DNA of 46,391 nt, from positions 1 to 46,391 of the IMG/VR virus record IMGVR_UViG_3300042892_004472; one strand, given 5' to 3'. Shown here piece after piece: positions 28,949-37,145 of this stretch. The notes beneath the pieces were generated by a model. It did not search any database and was not told the DNA's origin. It saw only the letters and a list, made by a program, of their open reading frames with translations. Each line of letters begins with the position of its first letter. Within the stretch, counting starts at the first letter, position 1. Source of the stretch: a virus. Made by a program: the position numbers and the translations under genes.

Positions 28949-29520
28949 TTGACCTCAGGAGTCTCAGACACAACAGCAGCAGGTGCTTTTTTGGGCGGTA
29001 CGCCGTAGAAGCCAATGGCTTTTTTGTCATCTGCCAGCACACCGCGACTGTCCCATTCGGCCTTGGCCTGTACACCAATTTTGCCGTCTATGGGGCAGGG
29101 TGTTCCTGCTGCAATCATGGCAGCAAACACACGCTCGTCTTGGCACAGAGTGGCCACTGCTGCTACTTTCATGCCCATGTCAAACAGATTCTTGCTGAGT
29201 TTGATACGCTCGCAGTTCATGTCACGCATGGTACCGCCCATGCTGAATCCAAAAATTTGTGTTTGCACAGCACCCGATGCTACCACAGCACACACATCAT
29301 TGTTGATGGTTGTGACTGCTGGTGCTACGGCTGTGGGTGGTGGCGACCGTAGAGTTTGAGTGCTGTCACTCACACTGCGACTGTCACTGATGTTGGTATT
29401 GGTATTGTTACTGGTACTAGTGCTACGACTGGTACTGTCAGTCACAATCGGATCCGACTGTGCAAATGCAGAAAAGGCAACGAAACCCAAAATCGCTGCC
29501 AAGGAATTTACTTTTTTCAT
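28945..29520 (-). CDS. exported protein (191 aa)
   Basis: Start at ATG 29520 (MKKVNSLAAILGFVAFSAFA) with AAAGG upstream gives a clean signal peptide; an in-frame extension to 29547 is unlikely. A Ser/Thr/Asn-rich linker (SRSTSTSNNTNTN) leads to a conserved domain (VCAVVASGAVQTQIF... RDMNCERIKLSKNLFDMGMKVAA... LCQD... GTPCPIDGKIG) with four Cys. Similar exported proteins occur in large phages. Stop overlaps the start of the 745-aa gene, suggesting that the two work together. Confidence 0.7.
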   Translation of the reverse strand: MKKVNSLAAILGFVAFSAFAQSDPIVTDSTSRSTSTSNNTNTNISDSRSVSDSTQTLRSPPPTAVAPAVTTINNDVCAVVASGAVQTQIFGFSMGGTMRDMNCERIKLSKNLFDMGMKVAAVATLCQDERVFAAMIAAGTPCPIDGKIGVQAKAEWDSRGVLADDKKAIGFYGVPPKKAPAAVVSETPEVK

Positions 29521-29565
29521 TTCACTGGCCTTTATAATCACAGCCAATCTTTGTTGGCTTGTTGA

Positions 29566-29573
29566 TATTTATC
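29566..29573 (-). promoter_or_regulatory. T4-late-like promoter GATAAATA
   Basis: One mismatch from TATAAATA, 46 nt before the 191-aa exported protein. The leader has a 6-bp hairpin AGCCAA/TTGGCT (29542-29559). Confidence 0.5.
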
Positions 29574-29592
29574 GCACCAGTATCAAATAAAA

Positions 29593-29955
29593 TTATGCTG
29601 TGTATTTTTCTATGACACCGTCCCATTGCGGGCCTGGATCATTTTCCATAAACACATTGATTCTATTACGCACATCATCGTAGAATGAATCCAACTCGCC
29701 ATTCCAACTGCCAATCAGATGATCCAGTGCTTGGTGACAATAGTTCCAATCGCGTTTGCGATAGTTTTCCAATAGACCGTTGTGTAGATTTCGCTTGCTT
29801 TCTGTCAAATGCAATTCCAAAATAGGAATTGTTTCAATCACACAATAGGCCGTCACTTGTTTGTTGTCCGGCACCATGCGAATAGTGTCCAGTTCTAACA
29901 CAGTGTATTTTTCCTGATATGTTTTCAGCTGATCTGGGTCAATAATAATGTTCAT
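29593..29955 (-). CDS. conserved phage protein (120 aa)
   Basis: MNIIIDPDQLKTYQEKYTVL... with 'VTAYCVIETIPILEL' and 'NYRKRDWNYCHQALDHLIGSW' blocks that I recognise from T4-like cyanophages; function unknown. AAGGA before the ATG. Divergent from the metallophosphoesterase gene, 26 bp away. Confidence 0.8.
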   Translation of the reverse strand: MNIIIDPDQLKTYQEKYTVLELDTIRMVPDNKQVTAYCVIETIPILELHLTESKRNLHNGLLENYRKRDWNYCHQALDHLIGSWNGELDSFYDDVRNRINVFMENDPGPQWDGVIEKYTA

Positions 29956-29981
29956 GTTGTAAATCCTTTTAAATATGTATC

Positions 29982-30770
29982 ATGCAAATGACCTTTGATT
30001 TAATTTCCGACCTGCATTTGGGTCCGCACGAGACCCTGGACTGGATGGGTCAAGCTACTAGTCCTATTTGTATAGTTGCAGGGGACATTTCTCGTGATGT
30101 AGAAGTGGTGAGAGAAACTCTTGAGCACCTGGGCAAATGCTATCAAGCAGTGTTTTATATAGATGGCAATAACGAACACAGATACAATTTAGATGTGATT
30201 GAGCAGAGCTATTCTATACTGGAACACGCAATAACCGACATTCCAAATGTTGTGTTTTTACAAAACAACTGTGTGATCATCAATGGCGTTGCTATCATTG
30301 GAACCAATGGATGGTGGACCTGGGACTTTGATCGCAACATAGACGAACAACAGTGCAAGCTGTGGTGGACTGATGTGATGAAAACCAATTACGATACCAC
30401 CGCAGAAATAGAGTCTTTTGCATTTGATGATGTTGCTTATCTAATCAACAGTGTTAAAAAACTACAAACACATTCGGATGTCAAACGCATTGTTGTGGTC
30501 ACACACACTGTGCCTGCCATGGATCTTATCAGTCACGATGTGACCATAACCGACACCTACGAGTTCAACAAAATGGGCAATTCACACATGTCATTGGTGC
30601 TGGATGAAGACACAGAAAACAAAATAGATACATGGTGTTTTGGTCACTATCACAATTCAGTGGATCGCAACATCAACGGTGTGCGCTATGTGAACAATTG
30701 CAAGGGCCGGCAAGAAGACAGTGGCTGGAAACCAACTTATTATCCCAAACGCATCAGCATAGATTTTTAA
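29982..30770 (+). CDS. calcineurin-like metallophosphoesterase (262 aa)
   Basis: Motifs SDLHLG (9-14), AGDIS (33-37), GNNEH (in place of GNHE), THTVP and FGHYH give a nearly complete two-metal site; the GNNEH variant changes the usual His to Asn-Glu-His order. Start at ATG 29982 or 29988 (MTFDLISD); no ribosome site is obvious. Such enzymes act on nucleotides, phosphoproteins or phospholipids; the substrate is unknown. It is not closely similar to PlcP. Confidence 0.85.
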   Translation: MQMTFDLISDLHLGPHETLDWMGQATSPICIVAGDISRDVEVVRETLEHLGKCYQAVFYIDGNNEHRYNLDVIEQSYSILEHAITDIPNVVFLQNNCVIINGVAIIGTNGWWTWDFDRNIDEQQCKLWWTDVMKTNYDTTAEIESFAFDDVAYLINSVKKLQTHSDVKRIVVVTHTVPAMDLISHDVTITDTYEFNKMGNSHMSLVLDEDTENKIDTWCFGHYHNSVDRNINGVRYVNNCKGRQEDSGWKPTYYPKRISIDF

Positions 30771-30777
30771 ATTTTAT

Positions 30778-31092
30778 TCAATTCACAACTGTTTCAGGTT
30801 CCAACTTGATCTGCAATGGAAAATTATGGTTGCGAGCATCCACAGTGACTTCAATGCCTTTTTGTTCGGCAATTTCATAGGGCAACACTGCCACCACTGC
30901 GGATCCAGAATTATGGATATCTTCGGTAATGGCAACAGCAGTGTCTGCTGTGTATTCAAAATGTGTGATTAAACTTTCAACTACAAAATCTACTGACGTT
31001 TTGGTGTCATTCAAGTAGATGATCTTAAACATTGGTGGTTCACGCAGTTCTACTTTTGATTTGATTAATGTATTGATATCTGGTGATGTCAT
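30778..31092 (-). CDS. clpS: ClpS, N-end-rule adaptor of Clp protease
   Basis: 104 aa from ATG 31092 (AAAGGA upstream). Core 'PPMFKIIYLNDTKTSVDFVVESL' and 'EDIHNSGSAVVAVLPYEIAEQK' are ClpS signatures. Asn28, Asp29 and His60 correspond to the residues that bind the N-degron. In bacteria ClpS delivers substrates to ClpA; this window has ClpX but no ClpA, so the phage ClpS would use host ClpA (redirecting it) or the phage ClpX. Confidence 0.88.
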   Translation of the reverse strand: MTSPDINTLIKSKVELREPPMFKIIYLNDTKTSVDFVVESLITHFEYTADTAVAITEDIHNSGSAVVAVLPYEIAEQKGIEVTVDARNHNFPLQIKLEPETVVN

Positions 31093-31153
31093 AGTGTGTC
31101 CTTTGTTGTAGTAGTGGCAGCAGGGTGCTGCCACTGTACTTATGATTATTATA

Positions 31154-31612
31154 TTACTTTTTGTAGTTGATTGCAATGGTCTTTGGCTTGGCTTCTTCAG
31201 GAATATCACGCTTTAGGTGTATGCTCAAGATACCCAGTTCGAGATTTGCATTGACAATTTCCACATGGTCAGCTAGTTGAAATTCTCTGCGGAAATGTCT
31301 TTCACTAATGCCTTTGTGCAGATACTTTGCAGTGGAATCTTCATTGTCCACAGTGTCACGACTGTGACGACCTTCAATGACCAAGACTTTTTTGTCCTTG
31401 ATTACTGAAAGATTGTCGTCGCCAAAGCCGGCCACAGCCACAGCGATCATGTACTCGTCATCATTGATTTGTACAATATCATACGGTGGATAATTTGTGG
31501 TAGATTGTTGAGCACTCACACGCATGAGATCGTCAAACATGTTGTCGAATCCGATACCAAATTTGTGAATTGCAGGAATGTCGAAAGAGCGAAGGGTGAG
31601 AGTTTTTGTCAT
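31154..31612 (-). CDS. hsp20: small heat-shock protein Hsp20/IbpA-like
   Basis: 152 aa with an alpha-crystallin domain: 'YPPYDIVQINDDEYMIAVAVAGF', 'ERHFRREFQLADHVEI' and 'LELGILSIHLKRDIPEEAKP', followed by a C-terminal extension (KTIAINYKK) with an IxI-like element. Hsp20 genes are common in T4-like cyanophages. Holdase for unfolded proteins in the cytoplasm. Promoter TATAAATA at 31678-31685; ribosome site AAAGGAG. Confidence 0.92.
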   Translation of the reverse strand: MTKTLTLRSFDIPAIHKFGIGFDNMFDDLMRVSAQQSTTNYPPYDIVQINDDEYMIAVAVAGFGDDNLSVIKDKKVLVIEGRHSRDTVDNEDSTAKYLHKGISERHFRREFQLADHVEIVNANLELGILSIHLKRDIPEEAKPKTIAINYKK

Positions 31613-31677
31613 TTGTTTTCTCCTTTATTAAGCAAGATGACTTTTAAAATGTAGCCCCACCATGGGCACTACACGAT

Positions 31678-31685
31678 TATTTATA
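31678..31685 (-). promoter_or_regulatory. T4-type late promoter TATAAATA
   Basis: Exact TATAAATA on the minus strand, 66 bp before hsp20. The leader can form a hairpin (GTAG..CCCA/TGGG..CTAC) downstream. Confidence 0.65.
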
Positions 31686-31713
31686 ACAGATATCTCAGCA
31701 TCTGTCAATAAAT

Positions 31714-32922
31714 TTAAGAATTTTGTTGTTCTAATTTAAGAGGCGTTGTGACTTGTGTTTTGTCAATGGCAATTTTTAGCACATTGCGTGACTGATAATC
31801 TTTCAAGTTGTACATGTGCGGCAATAACACACGCTCTAGTTCTGTATGCAGTCCGCGAGCACCAGTTTTTGTGGTTATTGTGCGCTCAGCAATTAGATCC
31901 AAGCTGTCAGTATCAAAGTCCAATGCTACCCCATCCTGGTTGAACAACCATCTGTACTGGCCAACCAGGTTGTTTTTTACTTCGGTAAGGATGGTAATGA
32001 GTTGTGGTTTGGTTAGTTCGTCCAGTTGTATAATGCTGGGAAATCTTCCCACAAACTCCGGTATCATTCCGTAGCGCACTAGATCGTCTGGGGTAATTGT
32101 TTCTGTTGTGGCGTTGTTTGGCACTGCTAACTTTGCACCAAATCCAATGGCAGTTCCGTGTGTACGGGTTTTGATAACTTTGTCTAGCCCAACAAATGCG
32201 CCGCCACAAATGAACAGGATGTTGGTGGTGTCAATGTCAACTGTTTCGCCGGTTGGAGCCTTGCGACTATTTTGCTGGGCCACTTTGCACTTGGTACCTT
32301 CGATCAGTTTGAGCAGTGCTTGTTGTACGCCTTCACCTGATATGTCTCGTGTCACAGTGGCGCTTTCGCTTTTGCGGGCTATTTTGTCTACTTCGTCTAG
32401 GAATATAATACCACGTTGTGTGCGTTCCACATCATTGCCACTGGCATGATATAACCGTGTGATCAAACTGTCAACATCATCGCCCACATAACCTGCTTCG
32501 GTCAATGTGGTTGCATCTGCAATGACAAAGGGAACATCTAAATATTTGGCCACAGTACGGGCCATCAGTGTTTTGCCTGTGCCAGTTGGTCCTGTTATCA
32601 GGATGTTGGCTTTTTGTATTTCTTGTTCTAGCCCGGTATCGCTGATTCGTTTGTAATGATTGGCCACGGCCACACTCAACACAATTTTAGCCGTTGGCTG
32701 ACCAATCACATACTGATCGAGATATTTGTGTATTGCTCGTGGATCTAAAATTGATTCTTCTGTGGCGTTTTTTGTTTTGGCCTGTTCTTTTACCAGTAAC
32801 CCGTGGCAGAAATCAACACACTCGTTGCATATGCCTACATTGTGCCCCACAATCAGCTTGACGACTTGATCCTTGTGCTTGTCACAAAAACTGCAATGCG
32901 TGGGGGTTGATCTGATGGTCAT
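31714..32922 (-). CDS. clpX: ClpX AAA+ unfoldase
   Basis: 402 aa (E. coli ClpX 424). Zinc-binding domain Cys10, Cys13, Cys32, Cys35; Walker A GPTGTGKT (111-118); pore loop GYVG (144-147); Walker B IIFLDE (172-177); ISGEGVQQALLKLIEGT; ClpP-docking loop IGF (259-261); arginine finger VGRFP; sensor 2 GARGL. Every functional element is intact, so it should unfold substrates and dock on ClpP. With phage ClpP (5793-6383) it forms a full protease. Start overlaps nothing; the 582-aa gene stops 2 bp upstream. Confidence 0.96.
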   Translation of the reverse strand: MTIRSTPTHCSFCDKHKDQVVKLIVGHNVGICNECVDFCHGLLVKEQAKTKNATEESILDPRAIHKYLDQYVIGQPTAKIVLSVAVANHYKRISDTGLEQEIQKANILITGPTGTGKTLMARTVAKYLDVPFVIADATTLTEAGYVGDDVDSLITRLYHASGNDVERTQRGIIFLDEVDKIARKSESATVTRDISGEGVQQALLKLIEGTKCKVAQQNSRKAPTGETVDIDTTNILFICGGAFVGLDKVIKTRTHGTAIGFGAKLAVPNNATTETITPDDLVRYGMIPEFVGRFPSIIQLDELTKPQLITILTEVKNNLVGQYRWLFNQDGVALDFDTDSLDLIAERTITTKTGARGLHTELERVLLPHMYNLKDYQSRNVLKIAIDKTQVTTPLKLEQQNS

Positions 32923-32923
32923 T

Positions 32924-34672
32924 CTAGTTTCCAGTTAATCTTTGTTCGATCTGTTCTCTCTCGGCATCGCTCAGCAGGTCTGGATCATACTCGCCAGTGT
33001 CTATCTTGGAGATGAGATAATCAATGTATGCTTCATCGTGTGCGTAACGGTCACTGAGAGCTTTGTCTACTTCTATCCAGCCTGTGCCATTGAACTTGTA
33101 CAACACACTTGGCAGTCGGTCCACACGCAAATAGCTGTCACCTTTGTTGGGGGCAGTAGGAAACGCAATGCCAAATCCTGATTGGGTTTCGTTGCCTAGA
33201 TCAATGTCTGGAACCAAGCTAGAATTGTATTTTGCTGCCAACCACGGAAGCTGTGGCAGTTTTCCCATGTCAACTAGTCGTCGTTGAAATTTTAAAGTGT
33301 GACCCGGATGGTCTGCTTTCCATCGTCTGGCTGCGTCCTTTTCAACAGAATCCATCGACATGAGTTCGTCGTCATCATCTACTGGCTTGTTGCTGCTGGC
33401 AATTGTTGGTGGTGGCTGCACTTCTGGCCCGACCACTGTTTCCGGTTGCACAAACAATTTGTAAGAACGGTACTCTGAGGGCAATGGCTGGGTAAAATCA
33501 AGTTCTAGTTGATCATCCCACAATGGGCCGTCTAGTACATCACACGCCTTGTTGGGGCAAAATAACCCGATGCCCGGTGCATTTACTAAATCAGTGCCGC
33601 ACTTGTGACAAGGGATAGTATCTTCCTCAGAAATATACTCTGTGGGCTGCGGTCCAAAGTCATTGATGCTTGGATGTTTTGGCGGTGTAGTTGTTTCACC
33701 CGGTTTATGCACCATTGGTGTAAGATTTTTAAAATGCACAAACGGCTGGTCCAGATAAGGGTGTTGCTGTGCTAGTGTTTTTTTAATCTGATCAACTTGA
33801 TCGTTGCTCAACGCTCCGTCGTCGGGTTCGTACTTGGGCTCGGCCACTCTGCTAAGATCCTGCATTGTTTCTGTTAACTCTTGCTCAATCCTTTTGTGGG
33901 CGTCTTCATCCGTTTCTTCACGATTCCATTTTATACTTTGTTGAGCAGCAAGAATTAACATCAGCGCCAGAGGATCAAACACTGCAACAATAATAATAAT
34001 CACCCATGTCACTGCTTTTTCCAACAAATTGGCGTCGGGATTATCACCATAGATAAATGCCGCAATGTATTTTATTGGTCCAACCTCGGCTTCAACTTTA
34101 CGGACCTCAGCGGCAATAGGCGCACGGGCATTGTTAAGTTCCGCAATAGACTTTTGCGACTGCGATATTTCAGTTTGAAGGCGAGCACGTTCTTTCTGCT
34201 GGGACCTACGCAGAGCCACTGCTTTGTCGGCACCCGTTTCTGATGTTGAGCGGCCCAGTACTTGGTCCACTCCTTCATCCATCTGTTTAAGTGCTTTACG
34301 GTTTGCTTCAATATTCTCTTTTTCGGTTTTGATCTTTTCATCATATATTGCAATCTTGCTTTGAACGTCGCCTGACACTAGACTTTGGTCGCTGTGTGCC
34401 TTACTCAAGAAGCCAAAGATACCCATGCTGGTCAACAACATAAGGAATACCAGTGCTGGAACCAGATACAGTTTATAAGTTATACTGGCACGGTGCCAAT
34501 TTAATTTCAACCAAATTGCGGCTGTGATTTTGCCTACTCCAAGTGCAACACCCATAATAACCACCGGCCAAAAAGCTGCGGAAAAAATAGAAGTCAGGCC
34601 TATAATGCTATAGAACTCTGCCACTGCACTGATGACCAGTGCAACAAATAATGTAAAGTATCCGAATATCAT
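32924..34672 (-). CDS. conserved phage membrane protein (582 aa)
   Basis: N-terminus with three membrane segments (MIFGYFTLFVALVISAVAEFYSIIGL; FWPVVIMGVALGVGKITAAIWL; LYLVPALVFLMLLTSMGIFGFL), a coiled coil (110-205), a fourth span (WVIIIIVAVFDPLALMLILA), then a long soluble part with a CxxC...CxxxxC zinc ribbon (~365-390). The 'KAHSDQSLVSGDV' phrase is strongly conserved in T4-like cyanophages. Function unknown. Late promoter TATAAATA ends 6 nt before the ATG and no ribosome site is visible. Confidence 0.8.
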   Translation of the reverse strand: MIFGYFTLFVALVISAVAEFYSIIGLTSIFSAAFWPVVIMGVALGVGKITAAIWLKLNWHRASITYKLYLVPALVFLMLLTSMGIFGFLSKAHSDQSLVSGDVQSKIAIYDEKIKTEKENIEANRKALKQMDEGVDQVLGRSTSETGADKAVALRRSQQKERARLQTEISQSQKSIAELNNARAPIAAEVRKVEAEVGPIKYIAAFIYGDNPDANLLEKAVTWVIIIIVAVFDPLALMLILAAQQSIKWNREETDEDAHKRIEQELTETMQDLSRVAEPKYEPDDGALSNDQVDQIKKTLAQQHPYLDQPFVHFKNLTPMVHKPGETTTPPKHPSINDFGPQPTEYISEEDTIPCHKCGTDLVNAPGIGLFCPNKACDVLDGPLWDDQLELDFTQPLPSEYRSYKLFVQPETVVGPEVQPPPTIASSNKPVDDDDELMSMDSVEKDAARRWKADHPGHTLKFQRRLVDMGKLPQLPWLAAKYNSSLVPDIDLGNETQSGFGIAFPTAPNKGDSYLRVDRLPSVLYKFNGTGWIEVDKALSDRYAHDEAYIDYLISKIDTGEYDPDLLSDAEREQIEQRLTGN

Positions 34673-34678
34673 AATGTG

Positions 34679-34686
34679 TATTTATA
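34679..34686 (-). promoter_or_regulatory. T4-type late promoter TATAAATA
   Basis: Exact TATAAATA on the minus strand, ending 6 nt before the ATG of the 582-aa gene. Transcription from it would give a leaderless or nearly leaderless mRNA. Confidence 0.65.
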
Positions 34687-34690
34687 GGAT

Positions 34691-35089
34691 TTAGTACCAG
34701 CGCTGATGCTGTTCTGCCACCCACTCCCGACCATCGTACTCCATGATTTCCCATTCAACACTGGCAGGGATTTTTACAATTTTTAAGGCGGCATACGGAC
34801 CATTGGCTTTTTTCCCCAATCTTTTTACCACAGATACCAACACAGGATCGTCTCTTTTTAAATTGGCCGATCTCCACTCAACTCCGTCGACCATTAGACG
34901 CGGGCCAAATCTTGCAGTGTCATCGCGACTTTCGCGATCCTGTGTTGTATAGTCAACCATGGCCAGTTTAAGATACAACAGGTCAGCATCATGACTCAGC
35001 CCAAACCCGCCATGACATCTGTTAATGACTATTTCTTGTATGCCTTTGAGATGCCGAATCAGATCATCGTGGGTTTGATCGTTGCTCAT
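34691..35089 (-). CDS. conserved phage protein (132 aa)
   Basis: MSNDQTHDDLIRHLKGIQEIVINRCHGGFGLSHDA..., with 'LYLKLAMVDYTTQDRESRDD' and 'EWEIMEYDGREWVAEQH' blocks shared by T4-like cyanophages. Function unknown. Its start overlaps the end of the 153-aa gene. Confidence 0.75.
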   Translation of the reverse strand: MSNDQTHDDLIRHLKGIQEIVINRCHGGFGLSHDADLLYLKLAMVDYTTQDRESRDDTARFGPRLMVDGVEWRSANLKRDDPVLVSVVKRLGKKANGPYAALKIVKIPASVEWEIMEYDGREWVAEQHQRWY

Positions 35090-35547
35090 TCGTCAAATTT
35101 GTATTCGTAATTTACCGATGTTGAATTGACCTGTAGTACACTGGCGCCGTTGCTGAGATGAAATCGGCGTGCCATGTCAGTCATCGGACTCAGTGTAACA
35201 AATCTTTTGATATCGGGCATTGTGTTTCTAATCAATTCAGCCACGCCCAACACAATTGTTCTACCTGAACCAGGCCGGTAACTCCACACAGTATAGAATA
35301 CTGCATTGGTGCCTCGAGCGCTGTGTTCGTCCACTGGTGTGGAATATTTTTCTAATTCACCTTCGTCAACGGGTATTTCGTTGCAGAATGCCACACATAT
35401 GATTGCAGTAACTTCATTGGTGTCGTCATCTTCCAACACATAGACTTCGCGATTGGGTTCTACACGCCAAAAGGTCGGCAGATGAGGACGAACAGGGTCG
35501 TCCTTAATGAAATTCAAATAATAGTCTGTCCTTACATTTTTTATCAC
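35086..35547 (-). CDS. GNAT-like conserved phage protein (153 aa)
   Basis: GTG start at 35547, preceded by AAGGG at 7 nt. 'DYYLNFIKDDPVRPHLP', 'REVYVLEDDDTNEVTAIICVAFC', 'YRPGSGRTIVLGVAELIRNTM', 'RRFHLSNGASVLQ': the strand-helix order and Arg/Gly stretch resemble a degenerate GNAT acetyltransferase. Seen in cyanophages; activity not shown. Expressed from the strong promoter 35583-35611. Confidence 0.7.
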   Translation of the reverse strand: MIKNVRTDYYLNFIKDDPVRPHLPTFWRVEPNREVYVLEDDDTNEVTAIICVAFCNEIPVDEGELEKYSTPVDEHSARGTNAVFYTVWSYRPGSGRTIVLGVAELIRNTMPDIKRFVTLSPMTDMARRFHLSNGASVLQVNSTSVNYEYKFDE

Positions 35548-35569
35548 AATAAACCCTTGACATTTGTAT

Positions 35570-35581
35570 GCTATGCATAGC
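35570..35581. promoter_or_regulatory. 12-bp palindrome at the transcription start
   Basis: GCTATGCATAGC, perfect dyad directly below the -10 box at 35583. The position would suit a repressor operator. Confidence 0.4.
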
Positions 35582-35582
35582 G

Positions 35583-35611
35583 ATTATAACAGAAGCAACA
35601 GGTGTTGTCAA
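35583..35611 (-). promoter_or_regulatory. promoter (TTGACA-17-TATAAT)
   Basis: Consensus -35 TTGACA (35606-35611), 17-bp spacer, consensus -10 TATAAT (35583-35588). Drives the 153-, 132- and 582-aa genes. Confidence 0.85.
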
Positions 35612-35615
35612 TTTA

Positions 35616-35711
35616 TTACTCAGGTTTATTTGCCAGGCCAGCAATGCTGTAGTAGGCAGCAATAACGCTGAGGCTCAGAGCCACAGCTAGAGTTATAAGA
35701 CTAAGAAACAT
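35616..35711 (-). CDS. 31-aa membrane peptide
   Basis: ATG 35711, 31 aa: MFLSLITLAVALSLSVIAAY then YSIAGLANKPE, one membrane helix. The helix resembles the first segment of the 582-aa membrane protein (ALVISAVAEFYSIIGL). Ends just above the consensus promoter. Function unknown. Confidence 0.55.
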   Translation of the reverse strand: MFLSLITLAVALSLSVIAAYYSIAGLANKPE

Positions 35712-35715
35712 AAGA

Positions 35716-36030
35716 CTATTTACCGGGTTTTATCTTGGCAGTCACAGCGTACTTTACCGAGATCCAGGATGCGAATGATTCGTCGGGTACATCAAACCAA
35801 ACTGGGTGAGACACTGGGTTGCCCCAGATGTTTTCCAGTTTGCGCTTGACCCGGGATTGACTTTTCCAACCGCCGATGCCATAGAGTTTTTTTGCTTCAC
35901 GCTGGATTGAATACCAGACGTCGGTGCTTGAGATATCGAACCAAATACGGTGCATGACCAAGGGCGTTGATTCAAGAGAGCTGAGTGACTCGGGCATGCT
36001 CGACGCAGAGACCCCAATTTCAACAGACAT
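35716..36030 (-). CDS. hypothetical protein (104 aa)
   Basis: Start at ATG 36030 with AAGGA at 7-8 nt; ATG 36036 lies too close to the ribosome site. Contains 'MHRIWFDISSTDVWYSIQREAKKLYGI' and 'WGNPVSHPVWFDVPDESF'. Basic, mixed alpha/beta. Not recognised. Confidence 0.65.
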   Translation of the reverse strand: MSVEIGVSASSMPESLSSLESTPLVMHRIWFDISSTDVWYSIQREAKKLYGIGGWKSQSRVKRKLENIWGNPVSHPVWFDVPDESFASWISVKYAVTAKIKPGK

Positions 36031-36113
36031 ATACATATCCTTTCACTGTGTTATTCCTTATTGGCATACCCCCGGCTACCAACCAGGTTTTGATTTGACT
36101 CAAGGACAGTGTC

Positions 36114-36203
36114 TCAACCTACGTGACTTATGTTCACATGCCACAGTAACAGTGGGCCTAGGATCCCCACCGCACTATTGAACAGCACCATCTCCTTGAT
36201 CAT
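36114..36203 (-). CDS. possible 29-aa membrane peptide
   Basis: ATG 36203, 29 aa (MIKEMVLFNSAVGILGPLLL then WHVNISHVG); one hydrophobic helix with a 'VGILGPLLLW' phrase seen in other small phage peptides. No good ribosome site for the first ATG (only 9 nt below the -10 box, so possibly leaderless); AAGGAG lies directly before the second ATG (36191). Confidence 0.45.
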   Translation of the reverse strand: MIKEMVLFNSAVGILGPLLLWHVNISHVG

Positions 36204-36211
36204 GCATAGTA

Positions 36212-36240
36212 ATTATACAGATCATGTGACATGTTGTCAA
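36212..36240 (-). promoter_or_regulatory. promoter (TTGACA-17-TATAAT)
   Basis: Consensus -35 TTGACA (36235-36240), 17-bp spacer, -10 TATAAT (36212-36217). Drives the 29-, 104- and 31-aa genes. Confidence 0.85.
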
Positions 36241-36244
36241 CTGG

Positions 36245-36922
36245 TTATTCAGGTTTATTTGCCAGGCCGCGCCATTCTTTGACAGCCTCGCTCCACTGCT
36301 TGCCATTCCACTCTACCATGGTAGGAAACGGCCACATGGGTGCTGCCGCAGTGATTGCTTGATAATTGCCTTTATGCACAGGCTTGACATCTGCTGTGAA
36401 CCAATCTGTAACAGCAGGTTCTTCTAGTTCAGGCATGGTGGCAATCAGCTCGTCCAACTCTGCTATCAACTGTTGTTCAGTGTGCTCTTGAGGCTCAACA
36501 GCGCTACCCAGGAATACTTGCCCGGTGTCTTCGTTGGTCAACTCTAGCGGACCGTAATAGTAGTATTCTGTATCGTCATTGCTCCAGCCCAGAGCTTCTA
36601 CACCATCATAGCTGTCTTCTTCCCAGGCCTGTTCAAATGCTGTCACATCTTCTTCGGTGGCGTCGCGCAAGGCGTCAATATCTAGCCAACAACCGTCTGT
36701 CATTTCAGACAGTTCCCACGACTCGTCGTTGTCAATACAACCAAGTTCATAACCGTCTTCATTTACCAGTTCTAGATCAGTAAGCGGACGTTCATCTGAT
36801 TCCACTGTGAACGTGCCCCAGCGCCAGCCTTGTTCAACAACAATAGCTTTGCTGCCATTGTAGAAAAACATTTTTTCTACTGCTGATTTTTTATTCTGCG
36901 GTGATAGTTTCCAAGTGGCCAT
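36245..36922 (-). CDS. acidic phage protein (225 aa)
   Basis: Strongly acidic, Trp/Tyr-rich protein (many DDTEYYYYGP-like stretches) with a basic N-terminus (MATWKLSPQNKKSAVEKMFF) and a C-terminal 'MVEWNGKQWSEAVKEWRGLAN'. Likely soluble. AAGGA upstream. Function unknown; a nucleic-acid mimic is possible on composition alone. Confidence 0.7.
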   Translation of the reverse strand: MATWKLSPQNKKSAVEKMFFYNGSKAIVVEQGWRWGTFTVESDERPLTDLELVNEDGYELGCIDNDESWELSEMTDGCWLDIDALRDATEEDVTAFEQAWEEDSYDGVEALGWSNDDTEYYYYGPLELTNEDTGQVFLGSAVEPQEHTEQQLIAELDELIATMPELEEPAVTDWFTADVKPVHKGNYQAITAAAPMWPFPTMVEWNGKQWSEAVKEWRGLANKPE

Positions 36923-36932
36923 GATGTTGTCC

Positions 36933-37145
36933 TTAGCTATCCAGGTCCATCTCGCCGGCTTCTTTCACAAGAATCAGCACCTCGTCCAGTGTGTTGCACA
37001 GGATCTTGGCAGTGACATAGTCGCCTTTTTTGTTGCGTCCACCTGCTTCTATCATGAAGCCGTTGTCGTAACGATACACAGTGTATGATTCATTTATCTT
37101 GATCAGTTTGTCGCTGATTTTAGATACTGTTGCTTTAGTTGCCAT
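36933..37145 (-). CDS. small conserved protein (70 aa)
   Basis: MATKATVSKISDKLIKINES then YTVYRYDNGFMIEAGGR, beta-rich then one helix (NTLDEVLILVKEAGEM). Start overlaps the end of the next gene upstream by 11 bp. Not recognised. Confidence 0.7.
   Translation of the reverse strand: MATKATVSKISDKLIKINESYTVYRYDNGFMIEAGGRNKKGDYVTAKILCNTLDEVLILVKEAGEMDLDS

Noticed and set aside
29982-30770. The 262-aa metallophosphoesterase as a second PlcP
   Set aside because: It has GNNEH instead of GNHDE and no DWVESCTA block, and its promoter lacks a Pho-like repeat.
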